A stretch of 64,000 nucleotides of DNA from Psychrobacillus sp048572895 (GCF_048572895.1 NZ_CP183878.1:3720001-3784000); one strand, 5' to 3'. Positions 18,065-27,274 are shown, counted from the stretch's first letter. The notes: a model not told the origin generated them from the letters alone. Made by a program: numbers and translations.

Positions 18065-18844
18065 TTAGCCCATAATATTATAGCCAGAATCTACAAAGAT
18101 AACCTCGCCTGTTACACCACTTGATAAATTACTTAAGAGTGCAACGGTCATATCTCCTACTTCTTGTTGCGTCACGTTTCGTTTTAACGGAGACTTTTCT
18201 TCAATTTGATGCAAAATTGTATTGAAAGAAGAGATTCCTTTTGCTGCCAGTGTGCGAACTGCTCCGGCAGAAATAGCATTTATACGTACATTGTTTTTCC
18301 CAAGGTCCAAAGCCAAATACTTAACAGATGCTTCTAGAGATGCTTTGGCGATTCCCATTACATTGTAGCCTTCTAATACACGTTCAGCACCTAAGTATGT
18401 CATTGTTACGATAGATCCACCTTCCGTCATAAAAGGCGTTGCTTCTCTAGCTGCAGCAATTAGTGAATAAGCACTTGTATCTTGTGCAAAAGCATAGCCC
18501 TCTCTTGAAGTTTGTAAAAAGTCCCCTTTTAAATCTTCCGCATGTGCAAAAGCAACTGAGTGAACTACACCGTGGATTACTCCAACTTCCTTTCCAATTT
18601 GTTGGAAGGCAGCCTTAATACTATCATCACTATTTACATCACATTCTACTACTAGTTTTGCCTCTAAATTATTATCTTTCAATAGCTTTTCTATTTTTCC
18701 AAGGGAGCGTTCTTTACGGTATGTAAATATAACATTTGCCCCTACTTCAAATAAAGACTTCGCTACTCCCCATGCTAAGCTGCGCTCATTCGCTACTCCC
18801 ATAACAACAACATTTTTATCTTTTAATTGTATTAAGTCTCTCAT
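18065..18844 (-). CDS. fabI: Enoyl-[acyl-carrier-protein] reductase (NADH)
   Basis: A 259-residue atypical short-chain dehydrogenase with the FabI features: the NAD-binding GVANERSLAWGVAKSL loop, the central VHSVAFA segment, the Y-x6-K catalytic pair in YNVMGIAKASLE, and the C-terminal SSGVTGEVIFVDSGYNIMG. It catalyses the last step of each fatty-acid elongation round and is the triclosan target. A FapR-like box overlaps the promoter region. Single-gene unit. Confidence 0.95.
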   Translation of the reverse strand: MRDLIQLKDKNVVVMGVANERSLAWGVAKSLFEVGANVIFTYRKERSLGKIEKLLKDNNLEAKLVVECDVNSDDSIKAAFQQIGKEVGVIHGVVHSVAFAHAEDLKGDFLQTSREGYAFAQDTSAYSLIAAAREATPFMTEGGSIVTMTYLGAERVLEGYNVMGIAKASLEASVKYLALDLGKNNVRINAISAGAVRTLAAKGISSFNTILHQIEEKSPLKRNVTQQEVGDMTVALLSNLSSGVTGEVIFVDSGYNIMG

Positions 18845-18886
18845 ATAGTACCTCCAATTTATTTTTCGCGTATATTATACCTGTTA

Positions 18887-18904
18887 TTAGTACCTGGTTA
18901 TTAG
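18887..18904. promoter_or_regulatory. FapR-like operator upstream of fabI
   Basis: TTAGTACCTGGTTATTAG matches the left half of the known FapR box (TTAGTACCTG) exactly and the right half loosely. It lies immediately upstream of a TATAAT (minus strand) 35-40 nt before fabI, so a bound repressor would block the -35 region. FapR senses malonyl-CoA. Confidence 0.6.
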
Positions 18905-18971
18905 ATTAATCATACCATAAACTCAACTATTTGTACTAAATCATTTTGGTTTTTTCTCCTTAATAACAAAT

Positions 18972-19008
18972 CAAAAAGCCAACTATTTTAGCAGTAATAG
19001 TTGGCTTC
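18972..19008 (-). terminator. Terminator of the GMC dehydrogenase operon
   Basis: A 12-bp stem (AAGCCAACTATT and complement) with an 8-nt loop is followed by a short T run on the minus strand. Confidence 0.7.
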
Positions 19009-19058
19009 TTTATATTATTGAGTTCTGACATTTTAATCATACTAAAAATTATTATATA

Positions 19059-20771
19059 TTAAACAAGCGAACCACCTGATTTACTATATTTAATAATTCC
19101 TTCCGCACTTTTATAGGCTAGTGCTGCCACTGTTCCTGTCGGATTATACCCTCCGTTATGGGGGAAATTTCCTGCCCCTACTACGAACAAATTCTCTGCA
19201 TCCCAATGTTGTAAAAATGTATTTACTACACTATTTTCAGGATTAGCCCCCATAATAGTCCCTCCCGTATTATGAGTTGTTTGATAGCCGACAATATCGT
19301 AGTCAGTAATGACATCCTTACCTTCTACCGTTTTCGCTCCCATTTCCTTCATAATATTTGCTGATACTTCTGTAATATACTTATGCAAAGCTCTATCCTG
19401 ATCCGTAAAATTATAAGTCATTTGGAGTAGCGGTATCCCGTAAGCATCCTTGTATTTACTATCTAAGGAAAGGTAGTTTTCCTTATGTGGCATCGAGGCA
19501 CCTTGAGCTCCAACTGATAATGTACGAGTGTAATTGTAGATAGAATTTTTCTTAAACTCTGCTCCCCAGGTTGCTGTACCTCGTTGTATTGGGTTCGTTT
19601 CGATAGGTCTATAGCCGGTTTGGGTTATGGAAATGCTACCACCATGAATAAAGTCTAAATCACTATGATCAAAGTTATCCGCATTATAATCATCGATGGA
19701 CATGCCAAGGGCCCCCGCCCCCATAAATGTGTTCATTTGATCTTCAAAGTACCCAGTTGCACCAGGTAAGATTTGATAGCAATAATTTTTACCAAGTGTA
19801 CCTTTTCCAGTTTCAGGGTCATATTGTTGCCCAATATTAGATACCATGAGTAACTTGGCATTATTCATAACGTAGCTTGCCAGAACAACTACCTCTGCTT
19901 CTTGGATAAATTCTTCTCCAGACTCTGTATCCAAATATCTTACCCCAGTGACTTTATTTCCATTTTTTATGACTTCCATTACATTTGCATGAAACCTTGA
20001 TTCGTAGTTCCCAGTCTTTTCAGCGGTAGGAATAACGGTTATTTCGGGAGATGTTTTTGCTCCATATTCACAACCAAATCGCTCACAGAAACCACAGTAT
20101 TGGCATGCATTAATAACCTCCCCATCTGGGTTCGTATAGGCTTCCGATAAATTAGCTGAAGGTAGCATAAACGGCGAATATCCTAGTGATTTGGTTGCTC
20201 CTTCAAACTTTTTCAAAATGGCAGTCTTTTTCATAGGTGGAGTAGGAAAGTCTTGAGCTCTCTTCCCCCAAAAAGGGTTTTTATCTTCTCCAGAAATCCC
20301 TGCAGTTTGATCATATTTATAAAAATAAGGTTCTAGCTCATCGTAGGTAACTCCCCAATCTTGAAGCAAATAATCACTGGATAATTTATTGGGACCATAT
20401 TTTTCATCAGTCATCGTTTTAATTTGAAAATCATACGGATAAAACCTCCATGTATGTCCATTCCAATGTGTTCCCGAACCGCCTAGCCCCTCACCGAGTA
20501 AGAAAGAACTCAACTGTCTCATTGGTAATGCAGGCATCTTCCGGTTATTTCGAATCGTAATTGTCTCTTTAGATAAGTCTTGCATTAATTCATAACGAAC
20601 AGCATAACGATATTCATCATGTATTTTTTGATAGTCCTCTGTCCCTCTTTTTCTTCCTCTTTCTAAACCAATCACCTTTAACCCTGCTTTAGCACATTCT
20701 GCAGCTATGATTCCGCCGGTCCAGCCCAAACCAACCACAACAACATCTACTTTTGGTAATGTATTAGCCAT
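19059..20771 (-). CDS. GMC-family FAD dehydrogenase (gluconate/glucose dehydrogenase-like large subunit)
   Basis: A 570-residue flavoprotein has the FAD-binding GLGWTGGIIAAECAKAG near residue 14, the GGSGTHWNG segment, and a C-terminal active-site stretch (HNTGGTIMG, then NPTGTVAALAY). Cysteines 223, 226, 229 and 234 in CQYCGFCERFGC match the iron-sulfur ligand region of FAD-dependent glucose dehydrogenases. With the small Tat-exported subunit directly upstream it should oxidise a sugar or sugar acid outside the membrane; the cytochrome subunit seen in proteobacterial operons is absent. ATG at 20771 has AGAGGGAT upstream; the longer frame overlaps the preceding gene. Confidence 0.82.
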   Translation of the reverse strand: MANTLPKVDVVVVGLGWTGGIIAAECAKAGLKVIGLERGRKRGTEDYQKIHDEYRYAVRYELMQDLSKETITIRNNRKMPALPMRQLSSFLLGEGLGGSGTHWNGHTWRFYPYDFQIKTMTDEKYGPNKLSSDYLLQDWGVTYDELEPYFYKYDQTAGISGEDKNPFWGKRAQDFPTPPMKKTAILKKFEGATKSLGYSPFMLPSANLSEAYTNPDGEVINACQYCGFCERFGCEYGAKTSPEITVIPTAEKTGNYESRFHANVMEVIKNGNKVTGVRYLDTESGEEFIQEAEVVVLASYVMNNAKLLMVSNIGQQYDPETGKGTLGKNYCYQILPGATGYFEDQMNTFMGAGALGMSIDDYNADNFDHSDLDFIHGGSISITQTGYRPIETNPIQRGTATWGAEFKKNSIYNYTRTLSVGAQGASMPHKENYLSLDSKYKDAYGIPLLQMTYNFTDQDRALHKYITEVSANIMKEMGAKTVEGKDVITDYDIVGYQTTHNTGGTIMGANPENSVVNTFLQHWDAENLFVVGAGNFPHNGGYNPTGTVAALAYKSAEGIIKYSKSGGSLV

Positions 20772-20793
20772 AGTAATATCCCTCTTCTTTCCT

Positions 20794-21534
20794 TTACATT
20801 CCGCCAAGTGACTTTGGCTCAATTTTTTGGAACTTATCCTCTTCAATTACATTAATATAAGCCATTTGATGACCAGGAAACTCCTTCATCTTCCAACCCG
20901 CCATATTTCGGTTGCCCCCGTACATAGGATCCGCATAGGCCCCCTCCAACGTCGCCGTTCGAAGCAAGCGGAAGAAAAATGCTGAAGTAACTCCTGTCAT
21001 TGCAACTTCATCATTTTGAAAAGCAGTTAAAATTTCATCCATTTGTTCGGCCTCTAAACTGGAAAATCCTTTGTCAAATCTGCTTTTAGCCTCTTCTTCT
21101 AACTTAGCAATTCCTTGCCTAAAAATGGATGCTCTCGTCAAACGACTTTGATATCCTTGGGTTTTAGCACCTACAGCAAATGGACCGTGCATATACTCTT
21201 TCGTATTGCTCCCATACTGCGCAGCTAGTTGACGATCGATAAAATAAGCTACCCCCAAATCAATTGCCCCTGGTCCTAAATCATCTTTTGGCAAAATCCG
21301 TTCTGTAGCATTTGAAAGCACATCAAACTCTCTCTGAGTTTGAAAGAATTGAAATCCCTGGTTAGATGCCATTTCATGATTTGTAGTGCCTGTATCCGAT
21401 ACATTTTGGTCTGTCTTATTTGCATTTAATCCTACGAACCCCCCGATCAGACCACCACCTATTAAAGCTCCAGTAGCAATCCCTGTGGTTTTTAAAAAGT
21501 CTCTTCTTGAATAGTTTTTTGGTTTTTCTGTCAT
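20794..21534 (-). CDS. Gluconate 2-dehydrogenase subunit 3-like protein with Tat signal
   Basis: A 246-residue protein begins with a twin-arginine signal (SRRDFLK at residues 9-15, then a Gly/Ala-rich helix), so the folded complex is expected to be exported by Tat. The mature part matches the gluconate 2-dehydrogenase subunit 3 family, small subunits needed for export and assembly of the GMC catalytic subunit, whose gene starts 22 nt downstream. The large subunit has no signal of its own and probably hitchhikes. Confidence 0.82.
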   Translation of the reverse strand: MTEKPKNYSRRDFLKTTGIATGALIGGGLIGGFVGLNANKTDQNVSDTGTTNHEMASNQGFQFFQTQREFDVLSNATERILPKDDLGPGAIDLGVAYFIDRQLAAQYGSNTKEYMHGPFAVGAKTQGYQSRLTRASIFRQGIAKLEEEAKSRFDKGFSSLEAEQMDEILTAFQNDEVAMTGVTSAFFFRLLRTATLEGAYADPMYGGNRNMAGWKMKEFPGHQMAYINVIEEDKFQKIEPKSLGGM

Positions 21535-21686
21535 ATAGATTGTCTCCTTAAAGATAATGATCTTACTCGGAACTTCTTAAAAAAGGATATACAAGTCTAT
21601 ACATTTTTAATCATTCGATCTGTATTATTTGCATATTTTGTTCTTTCATAAGGATTGTTGCTTTAAACTTATTTTCTTAACTAATG

Positions 21687-21727
21687 AAAAGCTACCATCT
21701 CTTCAGGTGAAGGATGGTAGCTTTTTC
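21687..21727. terminator. Hairpin with T run upstream of the aminotransferase
   Basis: A 12-bp stem (AAAAGCTACCATC and complement) is followed by TTTTT on the plus strand. No plus-strand gene precedes it within 3 kb, so it may end antisense or leader transcription, or be a leftover. Confidence 0.5.
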
Positions 21728-21813
21728 AGTTTGCATTAATAACTTTGCCTATTTTATTGAAAATTGTGATATGATAAAACATAAAAATTTATATAGCGTT
21801 AGGAGTGCTTATA

Positions 21814-22989
21814 TTGAAGGTCCAACCATCTACTAAAATGTCATTATTTGAAAAAGCTATTTTTGGTGATTTAAAAGCCGCCGCTGCTGCCAAGGAAGCT
21901 CAAGGCTTTGAATTATATGATTTAAGCTTAGGTAGTCCCGACCTTCCACCTGATGAACGTGCTAGAAAAGTATTATCAGATCTTAGCTATGCAACAGATT
22001 CGTATGGTTATACACTTACTGGAACTAGACGCTTCAATGAAGCTGTTGCAGATTATTATAAACGTCGCTCCAATGTTTTATTGGATCCAGAGAAGCAAAT
22101 TGTTCAAACAATGGGTTCCCAAGAAGGACTCGTTCATCTCCCAATTGCCTTTTGTAACGAAGGAGATATCATTCTTACGACAAACCCAGGTTATGTAGCA
22201 TATGATGCTGGTATTAAACTTGCCGGTGCTGCACCCTATTATATGGAGCTATTAGAAGAAAACAAGTTTTTACCTGATTTAGACGCAATACCAGAAGAGA
22301 TTGCTAACAAAGCAAAACTAATGATATTAAATTTACCAGGGAATCCGGTTCCGGCAATGCCTGATCCAATGTTCTTTAAAAAGGTCGTTGCCTTTGCCAA
22401 GAAATACAATGTAGTTATCCTACATGATGCGGCTTATTCGGAATTCTATTTTACCGGGGATTCACCAAGCAGTTTCCTCTCTACACCAGGCGCGTTAGAC
22501 GTAGGGATGGAGATCAACTCTTTATCGAAAAGCTTTAGCCTTGCTGGAACAAGGATTGCTTATATCGCAGGAAACGCTGAGATGATCGAAATTATGAAAC
22601 AGCTAAAGTCCAATTTAGACTTCGGAATTTATGGACCTATTCAGGAGGCTGGTATTGTTGTCTTAAACCATGCAGAGGAAATAACAGATCGTTTGCGCAA
22701 AATATTTTCAGAGAGACATCATTTCCTAACGGACGCATTAACTGAACTTGGCTGGAAAGTCGCACCTTCTACTGGAGGGATGTTCGTTTGGGCAAAATAT
22801 CCTTATGAGATGAATGACAAGGATTTTGTCTTCGAAGTAATTGATCAAACTGGTGTCGTAATGGTACCAGGAACAGTATTTGGATCCGCTGGAAGAGGCT
22901 ATGTTCGTGTTGCGTTAGTACAGGATATTGAAGTACTAAGAAGAGCAGTAGAACAATTGAAGAAGTTAAAGGTACTTTCTATTTGTTAG
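21814..22989 (+). CDS. PLP-dependent class I/II aminotransferase
   Basis: A fold-type I aminotransferase of 391 residues. The PLP lysine is in SLSKSFSLAGTRIAY, the cofactor-phosphate segment is earlier (GSQEGLVHL), and the substrate-carboxylate arginine lies near the C-terminus (GRGYVRVAL). It resembles the DapL/PatA/AlaA-like group, but the amino donor cannot be assigned. The TTG start is 8 nt after AGGAG; the in-frame GTG three codons earlier overlaps that site. Monocistronic. Confidence 0.85.
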   Translation: MKVQPSTKMSLFEKAIFGDLKAAAAAKEAQGFELYDLSLGSPDLPPDERARKVLSDLSYATDSYGYTLTGTRRFNEAVADYYKRRSNVLLDPEKQIVQTMGSQEGLVHLPIAFCNEGDIILTTNPGYVAYDAGIKLAGAAPYYMELLEENKFLPDLDAIPEEIANKAKLMILNLPGNPVPAMPDPMFFKKVVAFAKKYNVVILHDAAYSEFYFTGDSPSSFLSTPGALDVGMEINSLSKSFSLAGTRIAYIAGNAEMIEIMKQLKSNLDFGIYGPIQEAGIVVLNHAEEITDRLRKIFSERHHFLTDALTELGWKVAPSTGGMFVWAKYPYEMNDKDFVFEVIDQTGVVMVPGTVFGSAGRGYVRVALVQDIEVLRRAVEQLKKLKVLSIC

Positions 22990-23480
22990 CATAAGGTTCT
23001 TTAAAAAGAGAAAAGTAGTGTTTGCACTTCTAGCAAGGTTATAAGAAAAACTGGCGAAAAAAATATTTGTTCCTTTAATGTCAAAGCCTGTTTCTACAGT
23101 TTTCAGTAGGCTTTGACAGTCTTGTTGCTATATTATTACCGGTTGATTTTTTAAAGAAGATGGTCGTGACTGACGTCACGACCATCTTCTTTTTTCTTCG
23201 GTAATCTTATGACATTTATCCCGCCATCCTATAAAGATAAGATACTTTCTTTTTAAGAAAAGGCTCTGTTAAAGGAATAGGTTGATTAATCGTAAATGTA
23301 TATAACGAATGGGTTTCCCTACATTACATTGGCACTGGATATATACGTTAGAATAAATATTAAGATTGTGAAATTGGTCACTTCAATTAACGAAGCAGGT
23401 TACTTGAATAGTGCTGTTTAACTCGGGTTCAACAATAAGGTCAGGTTGCGAAAAACATATAATTTTTTAGGATAGCCACT
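22990..23480. other. Non-coding interval with two hairpins
   Basis: About 490 bp without a supported gene. It holds an inverted repeat CAAAGCCT...AGGCTTTG (23082-23116) with no T run, then a terminator (separate entry). The remaining ~280 bp contain no ORF with a ribosome site and no leader motif I recognise. Confidence 0.6.
23153..23196 (+). terminator. Very strong hairpin terminator
   Basis: A perfect 18-bp stem (AAAGAAGATGGTCGTGAC and complement) with a 4-nt loop is followed by a T run. It is the likely end of the aminotransferase transcript, about 165 nt after the stop. Confidence 0.8.
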
Positions 23481-23894
23481 CTAATCATATGTAGCGTATT
23501 CAGTTAGCTTATCAAATTCTTTGTCAGAGATAAGACGATGAGAATACGACAAAACGCTATAATTAGCACCCTTATCTCCAGGTATTCGAATGGTCATACG
23601 AATTAATTTATATGGTGGGTTATGCGCCCCTTCAAACCCGATGACCCTTAACGAGACGTCATATGGATCGTTTCCAGATATTTTTTCTATTCTCCCGTAT
23701 TCAAATAACTGATTATCCCCATGATTACTCATTATATCAAGGATAGTTTCATCAAGGCTCCTCATAAATGCTCTTTCCATTAAACTTGGGAATTGGTTTT
23801 GGGGTATTGCTTCAGTCTTTGGATTTGCTTCTGCAGCTGTTCCGTTAAAAATGAGTAAAAGAAAAGTAAAAGTGGATAATATAATTTTATTCAT
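23481..23894 (-). CDS. DUF3888 secreted protein
   Basis: A 137-residue protein with a Sec signal peptide (cleavage probably after AAEA, near residue 22) and the DUF3888 features: LMERAFMRSLDETILDIM, a VRVIGFEGAHNPPY segment and a final RMTIRIPGDKG stretch. Secreted or wall-associated protein of unknown role found in spore formers. A GGTGG site precedes the ATG. It stands alone between two non-coding intervals. Confidence 0.72.
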   Translation of the reverse strand: MNKIILSTFTFLLLIFNGTAAEANPKTEAIPQNQFPSLMERAFMRSLDETILDIMSNHGDNQLFEYGRIEKISGNDPYDVSLRVIGFEGAHNPPYKLIRMTIRIPGDKGANYSVLSYSHRLISDKEFDKLTEYATYD

Positions 23895-24023
23895 CAGTAC
23901 ACCACCTTTTGAAAGATATAATTCCCTTAATGATAGAGTTTATTCTTGTATCGAAGGGAATATATTTCTTCAAACGGGCACGAGTGTTGAATAAGCTTCA
24001 CTTTTCTTCTTCAGTTAACGAGT

Positions 24024-24056
24024 GCTTTACTTCAAGAAGGAGTAAAGCCTTTTTTC
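24024..24056 (+). terminator. Terminator-like hairpin without an upstream plus-strand gene
   Basis: GCTTTACTT pairs with GAGTAAAGC and is followed by TTTTTT. It lies in the divergent interval between the DUF3888 and VOC genes, so it may be an attenuator or remnant. Confidence 0.5.
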
Positions 24057-24179
24057 TTATAGTACTATAGCAGCAGGTTTTTTGAAGAAGGATATTTTCT
24101 GTTTTAAGCGAATTAGAATACAAACAAACCTTACACGAATACAGGTTTTGAAATAACAGGAACATAGGAGGTATGAAAT

Positions 24180-24617
24180 TTGAAGATCAAAAAAATAGAT
24201 CATGTGAGTGTAATCGTAAATGATCTCTCTGCCGCTAAAGAGTTTTTTCTCGATTTTGGACTTGAGGTAAAAGGGGAATGGGAAATGGAAGGAGAGTTGA
24301 TGGGATATGCAGTTGGGCTTAATGACGCTAAAGTAGCGTGTGTAGGATTGGGAATGCCCGACGGCCAGACATGGATAGAGCTAATCAAATTTTATTCACC
24401 GTCAGATGAAAATGATATTCAGCAAACCTTTGCAAATACACTGGGCATCCGACATATTGCATTTACTGTTGAAGATATTGAAGCTGTTGTTGCCAACTTG
24501 AAAAAGAAAGGTACGGAAATCTTTAGTGAGATACAGCAATATGAAGAAAGTTATAAATTATGCTACGTTCGTGGTCCAGAGGGAATTATTTTGGAGTTGG
24601 CTGAGGAAATCAAATAA
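24180..24617 (+). CDS. VOC/glyoxalase family protein
   Basis: A 145-residue protein with two beta-alpha-beta-beta-beta repeats of the vicinal oxygen chelate fold. Candidate metal ligands are His8 (KIDHVSVIV), a His in GIRHIAFTVEDI and a final Glu in GIILELAEEI. Such proteins act as lyases, isomerases or resistance proteins; the substrate is unknown. The start is TTG, 8 nt after GGAGG; the ATG before it is out of frame and stops early. Confidence 0.8.
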   Translation: MKIKKIDHVSVIVNDLSAAKEFFLDFGLEVKGEWEMEGELMGYAVGLNDAKVACVGLGMPDGQTWIELIKFYSPSDENDIQQTFANTLGIRHIAFTVEDIEAVVANLKKKGTEIFSEIQQYEESYKLCYVRGPEGIILELAEEIK

Positions 24618-24823
24618 GTAATGATAATTAAAATGAATGTACAACTCTTTATAATGTAATTAGCCTTAAAGTGACTGATAGTAATGATGGACCAGATTGG
24701 TAATTAGGTACTTATCTCACTAACGAGGTGCTTTAGCAAAAAAAGATAGATAAAAATAAACTTAGAAATGCTTCTCCAAGCTCATTTTTCTATACAATAT
24801 CAACTATTAACTTTAATCTAATT

Positions 24824-24862
24824 AAAAAACCATCTTCAGTCAAATTCTCTACCAAAGATGTT
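24824..24862 (-). terminator. Weak hairpin downstream of the GGDEF fragment
   Basis: CATCTT pairs with AAGATG across a long loop with T runs on both sides. Confidence 0.35.
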
Positions 24863-24865
24863 TTT

Positions 24866-25192
24866 TTAGTTAGAGCGATTAAAACGAACTAAGTTTTTAC
24901 CAGCATTTTTCGCATCATACATAGCTTTGTCAGCTTCTTTAAAAATAGATGTTGTTGTAGTACCTTGTATCGACGATAGTGCAATATCAATACTCGTTGT
25001 GATGTTCAATAAGTTGCCTTGGATTGTCCAAGGAGCACTGATTGCTTGTTGAACACTTTCTGCTTTTTTCATAACTTGTTCTCCACTATCAATATTTGTC
25101 AACAAAGCGATAAACTCATCGCCGCCTAGTCTTGCAACACAATCTGTAGGATCTAGAGTGTTTCTCAACCGTTTGCCGAATTCATGAATCAC
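24866..25192 (-). pseudogene. 5'-truncated GGDEF (diguanylate cyclase) fragment
   Basis: Only the C-terminal two thirds of a GGDEF domain is present: the catalytic RLGGDEF motif is intact and the segment ends ADKAMYDAKNAGKNLVRF as in full domains. The N-terminal third with the DxDxFK metal-binding site is absent, as is any sensory region. Upstream the frame runs into the terminator of the MATE gene, so the lost part was replaced rather than split off. The frame is otherwise undamaged, implying a fairly recent truncation. An inactive remnant is the best reading. Confidence 0.75.
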
Positions 25193-25221
25193 TTCACATA
25201 CAGCACCAAGCTTTGCGAGTA

Positions 25222-25269
25222 GAAAAAAAGACCAAGAGTGAACTAGACAGGAATCTGCCTAGCTCTCTC
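25222..25269 (-). terminator. Terminator of the MATE transporter gene
   Basis: An imperfect 15-bp stem starting at the MATE stop codon is followed, about 14 nt later, by TTTTTTT on the minus strand. Confidence 0.55.
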
Positions 25270-26644
25270 TTAGTCCATCTTCTTCTAACGTTGGCTGTAT
25301 AAGAGCGAACCTTTCCCAGCGTCTGCTTTTCCATCTAAAGTACATAATTGTGGCACGAGTCCATTCATCCGCTGCTATTGCTAGCCAAACTCCAGCTAAA
25401 CCTAAATCCAATACAAAGATTAAAAAATAGCCTAATGGCAAACTCATCATTACCATAGATAAGGCTCCCATAAATACTGGGAAAGTTGCATCACCAGCAG
25501 CACGCAAAGAATTGATAATTACTATATTTATTGTGCGCCCAGTTTCTAATATAAAACTTAGTAGTAGCACAGATGCTCCTATTTCAATAATTTCCTTATT
25601 GTCGGTGAATAGACCCATTAATGGATAACGTAGGATTATTACGATCGTTACCATTGTTATCGTAAAAACGATAGCCCACTTCACACTAAACCATACGGAT
25701 TTATATGCTTCTTCTTTTTCATTTGCACCTACAAAACGTCCGACAATAATCGCTGTTCCCATTCCAATTGCGATAGCAAATAAGTACGTGAACATCGATA
25801 TATTCACAGCGTATTGCCTTGCCGCTAATGATTCGGCTCCTAAATAAGTAACGTAGTATAAGAATACAATTTGACAGCCTTGATATAAGATCTGTTCAAA
25901 TGCAGATGGAAGGCCAATTCGTAAAATCTTTTTAATATACTCTTTGGACATTGTGAAGTAATAATGAACTTGTACTCGATACTCCATCACTTGGTAAAGC
26001 AACCAGAAGAATACCAGTAACGCTATAAAACGACTTAGAACAGATGAAATAGCAGCACCTTGTACACCTAATTCTGGAAAACCAAATTTCCCAAAAATCA
26101 ATACATAGTTTCCTATAACATGAATAATGTTCATCCCAAGAGAAACAAACATAGTCTGCTTCGTATAACCATGCACACGAATAATAGCCGCAAGAGCATT
26201 AATAATTGCCTGCAAAAAAATTGCCCCGCCGACAATAGTCAAATATTGATGAGCATGGACTAACACATCCCCATGCAAATTCATCGCAGTCATCATACTT
26301 TTAGAAAATATAATGAAACCGATACTAAGGAGAATCCCCACACATAAGTTTAATGTTACTGCCAAGCCGGAAATTTTCGATGCTTCTATATATCGCTTCG
26401 AGCCTAAATATTGAGAAACAACAATTGCCGCTCCATTTCCGACAACTTCTAATACTAAGATAGCTATATGAATATACTGATTTGCTGCTCCTACTCCTGA
26501 TACGGCATCATCCGAAAGGGCACTGAGCATAAATGTATCTGCAATCCCCATTAACATAAATAAGAATACTTCTAAAAATATTGGCCAAGTCAAAGTGAAT
26601 AAGCTTAACCTTTCACCTAAATTGTTCTTTTTAGTAACTACCAC
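25259..26644 (-). CDS. MATE family efflux transporter
   Basis: A 461-residue protein with 12 hydrophobic helices in two homologous halves, opening NLGERLSLFTLTWPIFLEVF and containing the MATE signatures GIADTFMLSAL and, in the second half, GMGTAIIVGRFVGA. Such proteins export cationic drugs and toxins with H+ or Na+ antiport. The GTG at 26644 lies 5 nt after AAGGAG and is preferred to an upstream frame with no site. It stands alone; substrate unknown. Confidence 0.85.
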   Translation of the reverse strand: MVVTKKNNLGERLSLFTLTWPIFLEVFLFMLMGIADTFMLSALSDDAVSGVGAANQYIHIAILVLEVVGNGAAIVVSQYLGSKRYIEASKISGLAVTLNLCVGILLSIGFIIFSKSMMTAMNLHGDVLVHAHQYLTIVGGAIFLQAIINALAAIIRVHGYTKQTMFVSLGMNIIHVIGNYVLIFGKFGFPELGVQGAAISSVLSRFIALLVFFWLLYQVMEYRVQVHYYFTMSKEYIKKILRIGLPSAFEQILYQGCQIVFLYYVTYLGAESLAARQYAVNISMFTYLFAIAIGMGTAIIVGRFVGANEKEEAYKSVWFSVKWAIVFTITMVTIVIILRYPLMGLFTDNKEIIEIGASVLLLSFILETGRTINIVIINSLRAAGDATFPVFMGALSMVMMSLPLGYFLIFVLDLGLAGVWLAIAADEWTRATIMYFRWKSRRWERFALIQPTLEEDGLRES

Positions 26645-26849
26645 TGCGACTCCTTCTTTATCCTGAATTTTTAATAAGAAGAATCTTACCATAGAAAATG
26701 AATTTCTCCTATAGGTTACTTAATAGAAAAACGCAGGGTGCCTAAGTTTACGTAGTCAGTCCTATGATTGACATTGGGTACTGCTAGGTAAAGCGCTAGA
26801 AGAATGCTAAAGGTGCTCCTTGGCTTTTTTCGCAAGTCTGAAGCAAGAG

Positions 26850-26871
26850 CCAGAAAGTATATACTTTCTGG
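26850..26871. repeat. Perfect 22-bp palindrome
   Basis: CCAGAAAGTAT followed directly by its exact complement, then GTTTTC on the plus strand. It could be a hairpin at RNA level or a dimeric protein-binding site. No regulator gene is adjacent. Confidence 0.6.
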
Positions 26872-26874
26872 TTT

Positions 26875-26917
26875 TCAAAAAACACGTTTGACTATTCGTA
26901 AGAAGTCAAACGTGTAC
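26875..26917 (-). terminator. Terminator of the 116-residue hypothetical gene
   Basis: A perfect 12-bp stem (ACACGTTTGACT and complement) is followed by TTTTTT on the minus strand. Confidence 0.85.
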
Positions 26918-26923
26918 TATATA

Positions 26924-27274
26924 TTATTCAATTCCGACATGCTTATAAATATATTCTTTGATTTCTGGAACAGATAACTCTATTTCATATGTTAAAAGGT
27001 TATCCTTCACATACGCTAATTTGTTTCCTTCTACAGCATCGGATTGAATGTGTAATATATTATCTATATATAATATCCCCTCATTGGTAATCATTTTATC
27101 ATGATCACTCAATAAACCTTTGTCATTCAGTTCATCCTGAATTTCAGTCAAATTACTCCCTAATGCTTTCGATAAAACTTCACCAAGTTCATCTGCGTTT
27201 TTTTCGTTTTTTTCTAAGAAGTTACATATATAATACGCTAAAAGTGTTTGTTCTTTTTCTACTAATTCCCCCAT
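26924..27274 (-). CDS. Small soluble protein of unknown function
   Basis: A 116-residue acidic protein with no signal or membrane segment. The central part (ADELGEVLSKALG then LNDKGLLSD...ITNEGILYID) has the spacing of a winged-helix or recognition-type helical domain, but I cannot assign a family. ATG at 27274 follows GGGGAG by 5 nt. It has its own strong terminator, so it is probably a real independent gene. Confidence 0.6.
   Translation of the reverse strand: MGELVEKEQTLLAYYICNFLEKNEKNADELGEVLSKALGSNLTEIQDELNDKGLLSDHDKMITNEGILYIDNILHIQSDAVEGNKLAYVKDNLLTYEIELSVPEIKEYIYKHVGIE

Noticed and set aside
23266..23480. Insertion-sequence end near AGGCTCTGTTAAAG
   Set aside because: It superficially recalls IS termini, but there is no paired inverted end, target duplication or transposase remnant.
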